Source: Pandoraea sp. PE-S2T-3
GTDB taxonomy: Bacteria; Pseudomonadota; Gammaproteobacteria; Burkholderiales; Burkholderiaceae
Direction: 5' to 3'
DNA: 64,000 nucleotides
Assembly: GCF_002179965.1 (NCBI RefSeq)
Contig: NZ_NGUQ01000006.1
Coordinates: 1 to 64,000 of the forward strand
A program made the translations under genes and the position numbers. How positions within the stretch are numbered: position 1 is the first letter of the stretch; each line of letters starts with the position of its first letter. Below are positions 54,986-64,000 of the stretch, piece by piece. A model generated the notes under the pieces. The model made no database searches, was not told the origin of the DNA, and saw nothing but the letters and a program-made list of their open reading frames with translations.

Positions 54986-56278
54986 TTGCTGACCAAATTC
55001 TTCAAACTCGAGGAGCATGGCTCCAATGTCAGGACAGAAATGGTGGCGGGTCTCACCACCTTCCTGACGATGTCTTACATCATCTTCGTCAACCCCAACA
55101 TTCTCGGCACCACCGGCATGGACAAGAGTGCCGTGTTCGTGGCGACGTGTCTGGCGGCAGCGATTGGCTCGGTGATCATGGCCTTCGTGGCCAACTACCC
55201 GATCGGCATGGCGCCCGGTATGGGCCTGAACGCCTTCTTCGCGTTCACCGTGGTGGGGGCCATGGGCTACACCTGGCAGCAAGCGCTGGGCGCAGTCTTC
55301 ATCTCGGGGTGTATTTTCATCATCCTGACCGTGACTGGGGTGCGATCGTGGCTCATTGCCGGGGTACCCAAATCGCTACGCTGCGCCATCGCGGCCGGTA
55401 TCGGTCTGTTCCTCGCGATCATCGCGCTGGGTAACGCCGGCATCGTCGTGGCCAACCCGGCCACCAAGATCGGCCTCGGCGATCTGCACTCGCCGCAAGC
55501 GCTGCTCGCGATCTTCGGCTTCTTCCTGATCGCCGTGCTCGACGCGCTGCGCATTCGGGGTGCCATCCTCATCGGCATTCTCGTCGTGACGGTGCTCTCG
55601 ATGGTGCTTGGCCTGAACCAGTTTCAGGGCGTGTTCGCCATGCCGCCGAGCCTCGCACCGACGTTCCTCCAGCTCGACATTCCCGGCGCATTGCACGCTG
55701 GCTTCGTGCACGTGATTCTGGCCTTCGTGCTGGTCGAAGTGTTCGACGCCACCGGCACGCTGATGGGTGTGGCCAAGCGCGCCGGTCTGCTCGAAGGCAC
55801 CCAATACAAGGGGCTGGGACGCGCACTGTTCGCCGACTCGATCGCCATCTTCTTCGGCTCGCTGTTGGGCACGAGCAGCACCACCGCCTACGTGGAAAGC
55901 GCCTCGGGCGTGCAAGCCGGCGGTCGCACGGGCCTCACCGCCCTCACCATTGCCGGGCTGTTCATCCTGGCACTGTTCGTCGCGCCGCTGGCGGGTTCGG
56001 TCCCGGCCTACGCCGCGGCCCCGGCCCTGCTCTACGTGGCCGGCCTGATGCTGCGCGAACTGCTCGACGTGGAATGGGACGACATCACGGAAGCCACCCC
56101 GGCCGCCCTGACCGCCCTCGCCATGCCGTTCACGTACTCGATCGCGACGGGTCTGGCATTCGGCTTCATTTCCTACGCCGTGCTCAAGCTGTTCACGGGC
56201 CGTGCGAAGGACGTGCACCCGGCCGCATGGGTCATCGCCGTGCTGTTCGTGTTGAAGTACGCGTTCTTCCCGGGGTAA
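54986..56278 (+). CDS. NCS2 family purine permease (AzgA-like)
   Basis: A 430-residue permease. It has the AzgA-type pattern: TEMVAGLTTFLTMSYIIFVN at the N-terminus, the NYPIGMAPGMGLNAFFAF helix, the LVEVFDATGTLMGVAKRAGL motif and the later GTSSTTAYVESASGVQAGGR segment. These proteins import adenine, guanine or hypoxanthine with protons. The start is TTG at 54986 with AGGAG 7 bases before it; the frame has no ATG that fits the family start. It follows the porin by 90 bases and ends at a strong terminator. Confidence 0.93.
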   Translation: MLTKFFKLEEHGSNVRTEMVAGLTTFLTMSYIIFVNPNILGTTGMDKSAVFVATCLAAAIGSVIMAFVANYPIGMAPGMGLNAFFAFTVVGAMGYTWQQALGAVFISGCIFIILTVTGVRSWLIAGVPKSLRCAIAAGIGLFLAIIALGNAGIVVANPATKIGLGDLHSPQALLAIFGFFLIAVLDALRIRGAILIGILVVTVLSMVLGLNQFQGVFAMPPSLAPTFLQLDIPGALHAGFVHVILAFVLVEVFDATGTLMGVAKRAGLLEGTQYKGLGRALFADSIAIFFGSLLGTSSTTAYVESASGVQAGGRTGLTALTIAGLFILALFVAPLAGSVPAYAAAPALLYVAGLMLRELLDVEWDDITEATPAALTALAMPFTYSIATGLAFGFISYAVLKLFTGRAKDVHPAAWVIAVLFVLKYAFFPG

Positions 56279-56343
56279 TACCCCGCGAACCCGGCGAGAC
56301 TGGCGGGCAATACCGCAACACGCAACGCCAGTCTCTGAACGAC

Positions 56344-56381
56344 AAAACGCCCCGCTGGAAGCAATTCCAGCGGGGCGTTTT
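56344..56381. terminator. Bidirectional terminator between the permease and GNAT genes
   Basis: A 17-bp perfect stem, AAAACGCCCCGCTGGAA with its complement, and a 4-nt loop give a T run on both strands. It serves the convergent NCS2 and acetyltransferase genes. Confidence 0.92.
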
Positions 56382-56392
56382 CTATCGGAAGG

Positions 56393-57118
56393 TCATCCCT
56401 TCGCGGCCGAAATCAGTTCGGCCAGACTCGCCCGATGCTCACCCTCGGCATCGAAGTTCTCCGGCGACAACCACTGCGCAAAACCGCGGCTGATGGCAGA
56501 CCACTCACCGTCCGTGATCGAGAACCACGCCGTGTCGCGGCTGCGGCCTCGGTAGATGATCGCCTGACGGAAGATGCCCTCGAACGTGAAGCCGTAGCGC
56601 GTGGCCGCCCGGCGCGATGGCGCGTTCAACGCGTCGCACTTCCATTCGTAACGGCGATAACCCAACTCGTCGAAGGCGCGCTTGAGCAACAGATACTGGG
56701 CTTCCGTGCCCGCCCGGGTGCGCTTGAGCAGCGGCGAGTACGCCACGTGCCCCACTTCGGTCACGCCATTGGCCGTGTCGATGCGCATGAGGGCAAGCGT
56801 GCCCACGGCCTTGCCCGTCTCCAGATCGATCACCGCATGGTGCATCGGGTCGGTGGACGCGGCCTGCTTGGTGGCATGCGTGTAATAACTATCGAAATCG
56901 GCGAACGGACCCACGCCAAGGTAAGTCCAGTCACGCCCGTCAGGGGCGCTTGCGTAGGCGTCGAACAAGTCCTTCGCGTGACGCTCCACGTCGAGCGGTT
57001 CGACACGGCAGTAGCGGCCAGTGATCGGCGTGCGGGGCGGCTGTGCGCGCGGCGTCCAATCCGGCATCGGCGGCCCGATAGGTTGGTCGTATTCGTTGAA
57101 CAACGGTGCTTCGGTCAT
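56393..57118 (-). CDS. GNAT family N-acetyltransferase (RimJ/RimL-like)
   Basis: A 241-residue acetyltransferase from ATG 57118 with GGAG upstream. It matches the GNAT subgroup with VEPLDVERHAKDLFDAYASA, GVTEVGHVAYSPLLKRTRAG and the acetyl-CoA segment RRYEWKCDALNAPSRRAATR, ending in RYGFTFEGIFRQAI. It transfers acetyl groups from acetyl-CoA to an amine such as a ribosomal protein N-terminus, amino acid or polyamine. It is divergent from a MocR regulator, which may control it. Confidence 0.9.
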   Translation of the reverse strand: MTEAPLFNEYDQPIGPPMPDWTPRAQPPRTPITGRYCRVEPLDVERHAKDLFDAYASAPDGRDWTYLGVGPFADFDSYYTHATKQAASTDPMHHAVIDLETGKAVGTLALMRIDTANGVTEVGHVAYSPLLKRTRAGTEAQYLLLKRAFDELGYRRYEWKCDALNAPSRRAATRYGFTFEGIFRQAIIYRGRSRDTAWFSITDGEWSAISRGFAQWLSPENFDAEGEHRASLAELISAAKG

Positions 57119-57150
57119 GAATGTCCTCTCCAGGAACGTGATGGACGCAA

Positions 57151-57221
57151 GTGTCACGACACCAAAGTAACGCATTGGTGGTACGATAAAAAGCACCACA
57201 ATCATGCAATCTAATGGTGCC
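57151..57221. promoter_or_regulatory. Cluster of dyads and repeats between GNAT and MocR genes
   Basis: The 108-base divergent region contains GTGTCACGACAC (57151-57162), a GTGGT-N12-ACCAC dyad (57178-57199) and a TGGTGCC element (57215-57221) close to TGGTGGTAC at 57176. Repeats of this kind are typical MocR binding sites. Binding is inferred. Confidence 0.5.
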
Positions 57222-57226
57222 ACGTC

Positions 57227-58855
57227 ATGCCCGCATCCGCCAAGCACGCCAGTGAGATCCACAACGATCCCGGGCCCGAGAATGTCGCGGCGCTGTTCGA
57301 CAGTCCGCTGAACACCGGCACGGGACGTGGCCTCTCGCTCCAGAAGCAATTGCTCGCCCGGCTCAAGCACGCGATTCTCGAAGGACGGCTGCCCGCCGGT
57401 GCACGCCTGCCGGCCTCGCGCACGCTCGCGGAAGATCTCGCCGTCTCGCGTAACACGGTGTCGATCGTCTACGACCAACTGGCCGCCGAAGGCTTCATCG
57501 TGCCGCACCGGCTTGGCACCCGTGTCGCCCAACTCTCGCTCGACCCGCGTGTCGCCGAAGAAGCCGCCAGACAATCGGCCCGCCGCAGATCGGCTGAAGA
57601 CGCGGTGGTCGCCAAAACTACGAGCGCCGACGTCGCGCACCAGACGCCCGAGCCCCACGTCGGCGACTCACCTGCTGCCGCGCCAAGCGCTTCACGCCGG
57701 GTGCAGCGCTTGCCCGCCACAAGCCACGCGGCACGGGCGAATGAATCGCCCCTGCCTTTCGTGCCCGGCGTGCCCTCCCTCACGCGCTTTCCGGCCAGTA
57801 CGTGGCGCCGCACACTCGAGCGCGTGATGCGCGAAGCGCAACCGCGTCACTATCACTACGGCGATCCGCTGGGCGAACCCGCACTGCGCGAAGCCATCGC
57901 CGAGCACCTGCGTATCTCTCGCGGCGTGCGTTGCGACGCCTCACAAGTCGTCATCACGGAAGGTGCCCACGAGGCGCTAATTCTCTGCGTGCGTCTGCTC
58001 ACCGACCCCGGCGACACGGTGTGGATGGAAGACCCGGGCTATCGCGGCGCAAAAGCCGCCTTTCACGCGAGCGACGTGCGCTTGCAGGCCATGCGCGTGG
58101 ACGATGAAGGTATCGTGATTCCGCCGGGCGCATGGGCCGCGTCGACGCCGCGTCTGGTGTACGTCACGCCATCACACCAATATCCGCTGGGCAGTGTGCT
58201 GTCGGCGTCACGCCGGCTCGATCTCATTGCACAGGCACGCCACTACGGCACGTGGATTCTGGAAGACGATTACGACAGCGAGTTTCGCCATCAAGGTGAG
58301 CCGATCGCGGCGATGCAAGGCATGGTGCCCGATGCACCGGTGGTCTATGTGGGCACGTTCAGCAAGACGATGTTTCCCGCGCTGCGGCTCGGCTTTCTGA
58401 TCCTGCCGACGCAACTGGCCGCGCAAACGCGAGACGCCCTCGACGAACTGCTTCGCGGCGGGCATCGTTTCGAACAACTGGCATTGGCAGACTTCATCCG
58501 AAGCGGACAATTCGCGCGGCATCTGGGCCGCATGCGACGCCTGTATCGCGAGCGCCAGACGGCCCTGCGTGAAGCGCTTGCGGAACACTTCGACCCGGCA
58601 TACGCGGTCATCGGCGAGCGTTGCGGCCTGCATCTCACGGTACGCCTCGATCCCGCGTTCCACGACAAGACGATCGTGGCAACCGCCTTGCGCGAAGGCA
58701 TGGGGCCGCGTGCCCTGTCGAGCTTCGCGCTCGATCCGCAACCGGCCGACAACGGCCTTGTCATCGGCTACGGCGATACGGACGCCGCGCGGATTCCATC
58801 ACTCATCAAACGACTGGCCGCGATCGTGGCCACGCAAGGGAAAGTGGGTCGGTGA
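57227..58855 (+). CDS. MocR/PdxR-like regulator: GntR winged helix fused to aminotransferase-like domain
   Basis: A 542-residue MocR-type regulator. Residues ~35-100 are the GntR helix-turn-helix (LSLQKQLLARLKHAILEGRL, LPASRTLAEDLAVSRNTVS). A variable linker (~105-170) follows, then a fold-type I aminotransferase domain with PLP-lysine Lys380 in VGTFSKTMFPALRLGF and the PLP-ring Asp in LEDDYDSEF. It is divergent from the GNAT gene. PdxR-type members sense pyridoxal phosphate; no pdx gene is adjacent, so control of the GNAT gene is the better guess. Confidence 0.92.
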   Translation: MPASAKHASEIHNDPGPENVAALFDSPLNTGTGRGLSLQKQLLARLKHAILEGRLPAGARLPASRTLAEDLAVSRNTVSIVYDQLAAEGFIVPHRLGTRVAQLSLDPRVAEEAARQSARRRSAEDAVVAKTTSADVAHQTPEPHVGDSPAAAPSASRRVQRLPATSHAARANESPLPFVPGVPSLTRFPASTWRRTLERVMREAQPRHYHYGDPLGEPALREAIAEHLRISRGVRCDASQVVITEGAHEALILCVRLLTDPGDTVWMEDPGYRGAKAAFHASDVRLQAMRVDDEGIVIPPGAWAASTPRLVYVTPSHQYPLGSVLSASRRLDLIAQARHYGTWILEDDYDSEFRHQGEPIAAMQGMVPDAPVVYVGTFSKTMFPALRLGFLILPTQLAAQTRDALDELLRGGHRFEQLALADFIRSGQFARHLGRMRRLYRERQTALREALAEHFDPAYAVIGERCGLHLTVRLDPAFHDKTIVATALREGMGPRALSSFALDPQPADNGLVIGYGDTDAARIPSLIKRLAAIVATQGKVGR

Positions 58856-58891
58856 TACGTTGGGAATCAGTTGGGGGGGATCGCTGCGTAA

Positions 58892-60154
58892 TTACGCGGC
58901 CTGTGGCGTTTTTTTGGCGCTGTTGGCCGCCTTGCCCGCTTCGCTGGCTTCCTGCGCTTCACTGGCCGCACGCGCCCGCGCGGCACGCGACATCCAGACC
59001 GTGAGCAGCACCGCAGCAATGGCGGCCACGGCAGCACACAGATATACCTCGGCATAACCATAGGCGCCGACGATCAGGCCGGCGACCGGCCCGGTCACGC
59101 CCAGCGCAACATCCAGAAATACCGAGTAGGCACCCAGCGCTGCGCCGCGATTCTGCGCCGGCACCAGATTCACTGCGGCCACGCCCAGCGACGGGAACAC
59201 CAGCGAGAAGCCCGCGCCCGCCAGTGCCGCGCCCAACAACGCCGTAAAGCCGGTCGGGGCCACGCCAAGCACGATCAGGCCGAAGGCTTCCAGCGCAAAC
59301 GACACCATGGCCACGCGATAACCGCCGAAGCGCGCGATGCTGCTGCCCAGCGCCAGCCGAACGCCCATGAAGCACACGCCGAACGCGGTCAGTGCGAGCG
59401 CGGCGTTGTCCCAATGATGGCTGGCGTAGTACAGCGTAATGAAGGTGGAGATCGCGCCGAACCCGATCGAGCCCAACGCCAGCCCCATGCCGTACGGCAT
59501 CACACGGCCCAGCACCGCACGAAACGCGAGACGCTCACCATGAATCACCGGTGTCGCACGCTTGATGCGGGCCAGCAGCAAACCAACGACACCCGACAAC
59601 GCAATCGCGCCACCCAATGCCTCGATACCGTACGCGTTGTCGAGGGCCACACCGAGCGGCGCACCCAGCGCCAGCGCGCCATACGTTGCCACGCCGTTCC
59701 ACGAGATCACCCGCGCCGTATTCGCCGGGCCCACTTGCCCGATGCCCCACATGATCGCGCCGGTCGACACCCAGCTTTCACCAAAGCCCAGCACCAGACG
59801 CCCGAGAATCAGCGCAACCAGCGAGAGCCACGGCACGCCGGAGAACACGCCACCGAGCGCCACGAGCAAGCCCGATGCGCCGCAGGCGACCAGACCGCAT
59901 AGCACCGTGCGTTTCGGACCCCACGCGTCGGCCGTGCGACCGGCGTACGGGCGCGAAAGCAACGTCGCCAAGTACTGCACGCTGATCGCCAGACCGGCAA
60001 TGACAGAGCTGTAAGCCAAGTCCACATGCACGAACGACGGCAGCACCGCGAGCGGCAAGCCAATCGTCAGATAGCAGAGGAACGTGAAGAACACGGTCGA
60101 GACGATTTGAAGCGTCGTCGCAAACTGCGTAGGGGTGCGGGCGTCGTTTGACAT
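58892..60154 (-). CDS. MFS transporter (YhhS/YfcJ-like), paralogue of the 46.7-kb gene
   Basis: A 420-residue, 12-helix transporter from ATG 60154. The loop motif [20 protein letters not shown], the segment [18 protein letters not shown] and [21 protein letters not shown] match the gene at 46741-47946 closely. The C-terminus is a charged Ala/Lys/Ser tail of about 35 residues. It is convergent with mocR after a 36-base gap. Substrate unknown. Confidence 0.87.
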   Translation of the reverse strand: MSNDARTPTQFATTLQIVSTVFFTFLCYLTIGLPLAVLPSFVHVDLAYSSVIAGLAISVQYLATLLSRPYAGRTADAWGPKRTVLCGLVACGASGLLVALGGVFSGVPWLSLVALILGRLVLGFGESWVSTGAIMWGIGQVGPANTARVISWNGVATYGALALGAPLGVALDNAYGIEALGGAIALSGVVGLLLARIKRATPVIHGERLAFRAVLGRVMPYGMGLALGSIGFGAISTFITLYYASHHWDNAALALTAFGVCFMGVRLALGSSIARFGGYRVAMVSFALEAFGLIVLGVAPTGFTALLGAALAGAGFSLVFPSLGVAAVNLVPAQNRGAALGAYSVFLDVALGVTGPVAGLIVGAYGYAEVYLCAAVAAIAAVLLTVWMSRAARARAASEAQEASEAGKAANSAKKTPQAA

Positions 60155-60252
60155 TGCGAAGGGAAAAGAGAATCGACGAAACCCCAGGACGTAACAACCC
60201 GCGCAATGGACAAGCATTCGCGCGGGCTAATTCAATCCTAGGGTTTTCCCGA

Positions 60253-60283
60253 ATGATACGCCGTTTTGCGTCTTTTGTGTAAA
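60253..60283 (-). promoter_or_regulatory. Possible promoter of the MFS gene
   Basis: On the minus strand TTTACA (60278-60283) and TATCAT (60253-60258) are spaced by 19 bases, longer than ideal. It lies about 100 bases before the MFS start. A GTGTGAT-GACTCA-ATCACAC dyad at 60311-60330 is upstream and may be an operator. Confidence 0.35.
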
Positions 60284-60353
60284 CGCTTAATAGTTGACGA
60301 AAATGATGAGGTGTGATGACTCAATCACACTCAATTTGGAAGGAGGCGTGTGC

Positions 60354-60379
60354 CGGGGCGGGAGAAACTCCCCGCCCCG
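60354..60379 (-). terminator. GC-rich hairpin after the glutamate dehydrogenase gene
   Basis: CGGGGCGGG pairs with CCCGCCCCG over 9 bp, 53 bases past the gdh stop. No T run follows on the minus strand, so it is a weak terminator or a 3'-stabilising stem. Confidence 0.5.
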
Positions 60380-60431
60380 TATGAAGCAAAACGACATCAA
60401 GCGAATACCACAGCAAAGTGGTACGACAACA

Positions 60432-63400
60432 TCATCTCCCGACTTCGGCGAGCGATTTCAGGCTGACCGAGAGCATCGCCAGATCTGCGTTGCCCGCCGC
60501 CACCTGATCGGCCAGCACACGGTGATAACGGGCCAGCGAGTCGGCATGCGCCTGCTGCCAGTCGGCCACCCGGGTGTCGGCCTGGGTGCTGGCCGGCGCC
60601 GTGGCGGGCTTGTTTGATGCCGCATCCGTTGTCTCGGTCGGTGCGCCGTCGAGCACGCTCGCCGTCAGACGCCGCCGCAAGATCGACAACTCCTCCAGCA
60701 AGGTGGCCCGCGCCAGACGCTGCCAATGCGACTGCACCGGCAGTCCGAGCACGCCCGCGTGCAGCCAGCCGTAGCCCAGTGGCTGATCAAGCGCGAAATA
60801 CACCTGCGCCGCCAGCGCCGGTTCGCACCGGCTCGTGCTCGCCACTTCGGCAATATCGAGCAAGGCCACGCGCGCGCCGATACCCGCCGCCGTCTGCGCC
60901 AGTGCCGGCGGCACGCCCGCGTCGACAAAGGTCTGACGCTTCACCCGCGCTTCGTCAGCCGCCTCGCCGCTCACGAGCGAGTCCAGCGTCGGCAGCAACG
61001 GATCGAGCACGCCGCGCATGCGCTCCACCGTTTGCGGCACGTCCGTCAGACGACGACGCAGGAACCACAGCGTCGCCTGCTCGTGCCACTGCGCCAGCGC
61101 GGTGAACAGCGCCGCCTGCGTTTCGTGCGATACGCGGGCATCGAGCGCGTCAACCTCTTCCCACAAGGCGTCGAGCCCGTACACACCGCGCGCGGCAAGG
61201 CTCGCGCGCACGACATCCACCGGGTCGACGCCCGTCTCCTCGCTCAAGTGGTGCACGAACGTCACGCCTGCCCGGTTGACGAGGGCGTTGGCGTGCATCG
61301 TCGCCAGAATTTCGCGCTTGAGCGGGTGCCGCGTCATGGCCGCACCGCATCGACTGGCCAAGGGCGTCGGAAAGTAGGTCGGCAATTCTTCCGCCACGAA
61401 GTCCGCATCGGGCAACGTGCTGGCGAGCAGCATGTCGTAGAGCCACATCTTGCTGTACGCCATGAGCACGGCACGTTCCGGCGACGTGAGCCCCGTGCCC
61501 GCCGCGCGCCGTGCGTCGAGCGCCTCGTCGTCGGGCAGGAATTCGATTGCCCGCGCAAGCCGCTGGCCCCGTTCGAGATACCGCATGAACCGGGCGTCGC
61601 CGTCGAGCGCCGCTGCCGCACGCAAACGCCCGAGCGACAGCGCCTGCGTTTGCAGATAGTTGTCGCGCAGCACAAGCGTGCCGACTTCTTCCGTCATTTC
61701 GGCGAGCAACGTGTTGCGCTGCTTGAGTGTCATTTCGCCATCGGCAACCACAATACCCAGCAGAATCTTGATGTTCACCTCGTGATCGGAACAATCGACG
61801 CCCGCCGAGTTGTCGATCGCGTCGGTGTTGATCCGTCCGCCGTGCTGCGCGTATTCGATGCGGCCCAATTGCGTCAGACCGAGATTGCCGCCTTCCGCCA
61901 CGACCTTGCATCGCAGGTCGAGCCCGTTCACGCGTAACCCGTCGTTCGCCCGGTCGCCCACTTGCGCGTGCGATTCCGTGCTCGCCTTCACGTAGGTGCC
62001 GATACCCCCGTTGTAGAGCAGGTCGACTGGCGCCTTGAGCAAGGCGCGCAACAGGTCGGTCGGGGCCATTTCGGTGGCGTCGGTCTCGATCAGCTCGCGT
62101 ACCTCGGGCGAGAGCGCAATCGTCTTGGCACTGCGGGGAAAGATGCCGCCACCGGCGGAAATCAGTTTGACGTCGTAGTCGCCCCAACTGGAGCGCGGCA
62201 GCTGGAACAGCCGCTCGCGCTCGGCGAACGAGGCAGCCGCATCGGGCGCCGGATCGAGAAAGATATGCCGGTGATCGAACGCCGCCACCAGCCGGATGTG
62301 CTTCGAGAGCAGCATGCCGTTGCCGAACACGTCGCCTGACATATCGCCGATGCCGACCACGCTGAAGTCCTGCGTTTGCGTGTCGACGCCCATCTCGCTG
62401 AAGTGCCGCTTGACCGACTCCCACGCACCGCGCGCGGTGATCGCCATCTTCTTGTGGTCGTAGCCGACCGAACCGCCCGACGCAAACGCATCGCCCAGCC
62501 AGAAGCCGTACTCCGCCGAAATGGCATTCGCATAGTCGGAGAACGTGGCCGTGCCCTTGTCGGCCGCCACCACGAGATACGGGTCGTCGGCGTCGTATCG
62601 CACAGTGTCGGCCGGCGCCACGAGTTGGCCATCGACATAGTTGTCGGTCAGATCGAGCAACCCGCGCAGGAAGGTCTGATAGCACGCCACACCTTCGGCA
62701 AGAAATGCGTCGCGATCGCCCGGCGCCGGCGGCTGCTTGACGACAAACCCGCCCTTCGAGCCCACCGGCACGATCACGGTGTTTTTCACCATCTGGGCTT
62801 TGACGAGGCCCAGCACTTCGGTGCGGAAGTCTTCCCGGCGGTCGGACCAGCGCAGACCGCCGCGCGCGACACGCCCGCCGCGCAGGTGCACGCCTTCGAC
62901 GCGTGGCGAATACACCCAGATCTCGAACATTGGCTTCGGCTCAGGCAGGCCCGGCACCTTCGACGGATCGAATTTGAACGACAGATAAGGCTTCTGCGTC
63001 GTGCCGTCCTTCCCGCGCTGGAAGTAGTTGGTGCGCAGCGTCGCCTCCAGCACCCCGAGAAACTGGCGCAGGATGCGATCCTCGTCGAGATTGGGCACGT
63101 CTTCGAGCGCCGCGTGAATCTGTGCGCGCAATCGCTCAGACTGATGGGTGCGGGTCTCCGCCGGGAGTGCCGGGTCGAAGCGCGCAAGGAACAGCCGCAC
63201 GAGCAGGCCTGCAATCGACGGATTGCCCGTCAGTGCGCTCTCTATATAGGCGTTGCTGAACGTCGAGCCGACTTGCCGGATGTACTTCGCGTACGCGCGC
63301 AGGATGCGCACTTCGCGCCAAGTGAGTCCGGCCTGCAAGACCAGCCGGTTCAGATCGTCGTTCTCGACGTCGCCCGCCCAGATACGCGCGAAGGCGTCTT

Positions 63401-64000
63401 CGAAACGCGCCCGCGCCTGTTCAAGATCGACGTCGGCACCGTCGAGGCTCGTCATACCGAAGTCATGCATCCAGATCGCGCCCGAGTCGGCCGTCTCGAT
63501 GCGATACGGCCGCTCGTCGTTTACGCGCACGCCCAGATGCTCAAGCATCGGCAGGCTGCGCGAGAGGGCGATGGGTTCGCCCGCCTGATAGATCTTGAAA
63601 CGCAACGCGCCGGGCGAGGCTTCGAGCGGACGATAAAGCTGCATCGACAACTGCGAGCAACCGGTGGCCGACTGGCGCGCGCCCAGCAGCGGCTCGATCA
63701 ACTCGACGTCGCGCACGGCCACGCGCGCGGCATAGTCTTCGCGATATCCGGCGGGGAACGCCTGCGCATAGCGACGCAGCGCCCGCATGCCCCGTTCTTC
63801 GCCCAACTGCTCGCGCAGGGCTTCCGACAGGTCGTCCTGCCAGCGGCGCGACGTCTCGACGATGCGCGCTTCGAGTTCGTTCACATCGACGTCGGGCACA
63901 TGGCCGGGCTCGGTGCGCACGGTAATGTGAATGCGCGCGAGCATCGACTCGGAGAGTTGCGGCGTAAATTCCACGCCGGTGCCGTGATAGGCCGCCAGCA
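60432..64000 (-). CDS. NAD-specific glutamate dehydrogenase, large (~180 kDa) type, 5' end outside window
   Basis: About 1,189 codons of a very large GDH; the frame stays open to the window edge (LAAYHGTGVEFTPQLSESML), so roughly 400 N-terminal residues are missing. Diagnostic segments are the catalytic region AQMVKNTVIVPVGSKGGFVV, the nucleotide-binding region VVGIGDMSGDVFGNGMLLSK, NLGLTQLGRIEYAQHGGRIN and AIDNSAGVDCSDHEVNIKIL. It deaminates glutamate to 2-oxoglutarate with NAD+, feeding amino-acid nitrogen and carbon into the TCA cycle. It is usually catabolic and allosterically controlled. Confidence 0.94.
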   Translation of the reverse strand, partial: LAAYHGTGVEFTPQLSESMLARIHITVRTEPGHVPDVDVNELEARIVETSRRWQDDLSEALREQLGEERGMRALRRYAQAFPAGYREDYAARVAVRDVELIEPLLGARQSATGCSQLSMQLYRPLEASPGALRFKIYQAGEPIALSRSLPMLEHLGVRVNDERPYRIETADSGAIWMHDFGMTSLDGADVDLEQARARFEDAFARIWAGDVENDDLNRLVLQAGLTWREVRILRAYAKYIRQVGSTFSNAYIESALTGNPSIAGLLVRLFLARFDPALPAETRTHQSERLRAQIHAALEDVPNLDEDRILRQFLGVLEATLRTNYFQRGKDGTTQKPYLSFKFDPSKVPGLPEPKPMFEIWVYSPRVEGVHLRGGRVARGGLRWSDRREDFRTEVLGLVKAQMVKNTVIVPVGSKGGFVVKQPPAPGDRDAFLAEGVACYQTFLRGLLDLTDNYVDGQLVAPADTVRYDADDPYLVVAADKGTATFSDYANAISAEYGFWLGDAFASGGSVGYDHKKMAITARGAWESVKRHFSEMGVDTQTQDFSVVGIGDMSGDVFGNGMLLSKHIRLVAAFDHRHIFLDPAPDAAASFAERERLFQLPRSSWGDYDVKLISAGGGIFPRSAKTIALSPEVRELIETDATEMAPTDLLRALLKAPVDLLYNGGIGTYVKASTESHAQVGDRANDGLRVNGLDLRCKVVAEGGNLGLTQLGRIEYAQHGGRINTDAIDNSAGVDCSDHEVNIKILLGIVVADGEMTLKQRNTLLAEMTEEVGTLVLRDNYLQTQALSLGRLRAAAALDGDARFMRYLERGQRLARAIEFLPDDEALDARRAAGTGLTSPERAVLMAYSKMWLYDMLLASTLPDADFVAEELPTYFPTPLASRCGAAMTRHPLKREILATMHANALVNRAGVTFVHHLSEETGVDPVDVVRASLAARGVYGLDALWEEVDALDARVSHETQAALFTALAQWHEQATLWFLRRRLTDVPQTVERMRGVLDPLLPTLDSLVSGEAADEARVKRQTFVDAGVPPALAQTAAGIGARVALLDIAEVASTSRCEPALAAQVYFALDQPLGYGWLHAGVLGLPVQSHWQRLARATLLEELSILRRRLTASVLDGAPTETTDAASNKPATAPASTQADTRVADWQQAHADSLARYHRVLADQVAAGNADLAMLSVSLKSLAEVGR

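Overview
This is a GC-rich betaproteobacterial chromosome segment that fits the genus Pandoraea (Burkholderiaceae). The main support is a lasso-peptide cluster whose 33-residue core matches what I remember of pandonodin, described from Pandoraea norimbergensis. A monomeric NADP-isocitrate dehydrogenase, a Burkholderia-type porin, large NAD-glutamate dehydrogenase and the gloB / methyltransferase / rnhA / dnaQ arrangement agree. Genus is inferred from content; no search was run.

Layout. 1-8.3 kb: the 3' end of an unknown gene, then a seven-gene minus-strand operon for CoA-dependent aerobic anthranilate (2-aminobenzoate) breakdown: FAD monooxygenase/reductase fusion, SDR, enoyl-CoA hydratase, acyl-CoA dehydrogenase, aryl-CoA ligase, thioesterase, RidA-like protein. 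8.8-22 kb: a contact-dependent inhibition (CDI) locus in the order B-A-I: outer-membrane TpsB, a 3,696-residue TpsA/CdiA with an IENN pre-toxin motif, and a small membrane immunity protein; the toxin tip and immunity gene are clearly AT-rich. 22-31 kb: DUF5076-like protein, an M20 peptidase + MFS operon with divergent LysR, a DHA2 exporter, prpE. 31-35.6 kb: lasso-peptide operon A-B-C-D. 35.7-41.1 kb: mltD, gloB, methyltransferase, rnhA, dnaQ, tRNA-Val(CAC). 41.5-52.2 kb: icd, ACS-type MFS, phzF, MFS, a small membrane protein, Na/Pi cotransporter, TetR and a divergent diiron-like hydrolase.

52.2-53.9 kb is almost gene-free and holds a 607-nt quasi-palindrome with 236-nt arms, followed by a small ORF between two near-identical 38-nt terminator repeats. 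53.9-64 kb: porin, NCS2 purine permease, GNAT acetyltransferase with divergent MocR regulator, a second MFS of the 46.7-kb type, and the C-terminal three quarters of NAD-glutamate dehydrogenase running off the window end.

Most genes form short, tightly coupled operons with ATGA or 1-8-nt overlaps. The accessory, strain-variable parts are the CDI locus with its remnant downstream, the lasso cluster and the 52-53 kb repeat region. No insertion sequence, phage or CRISPR array was seen.
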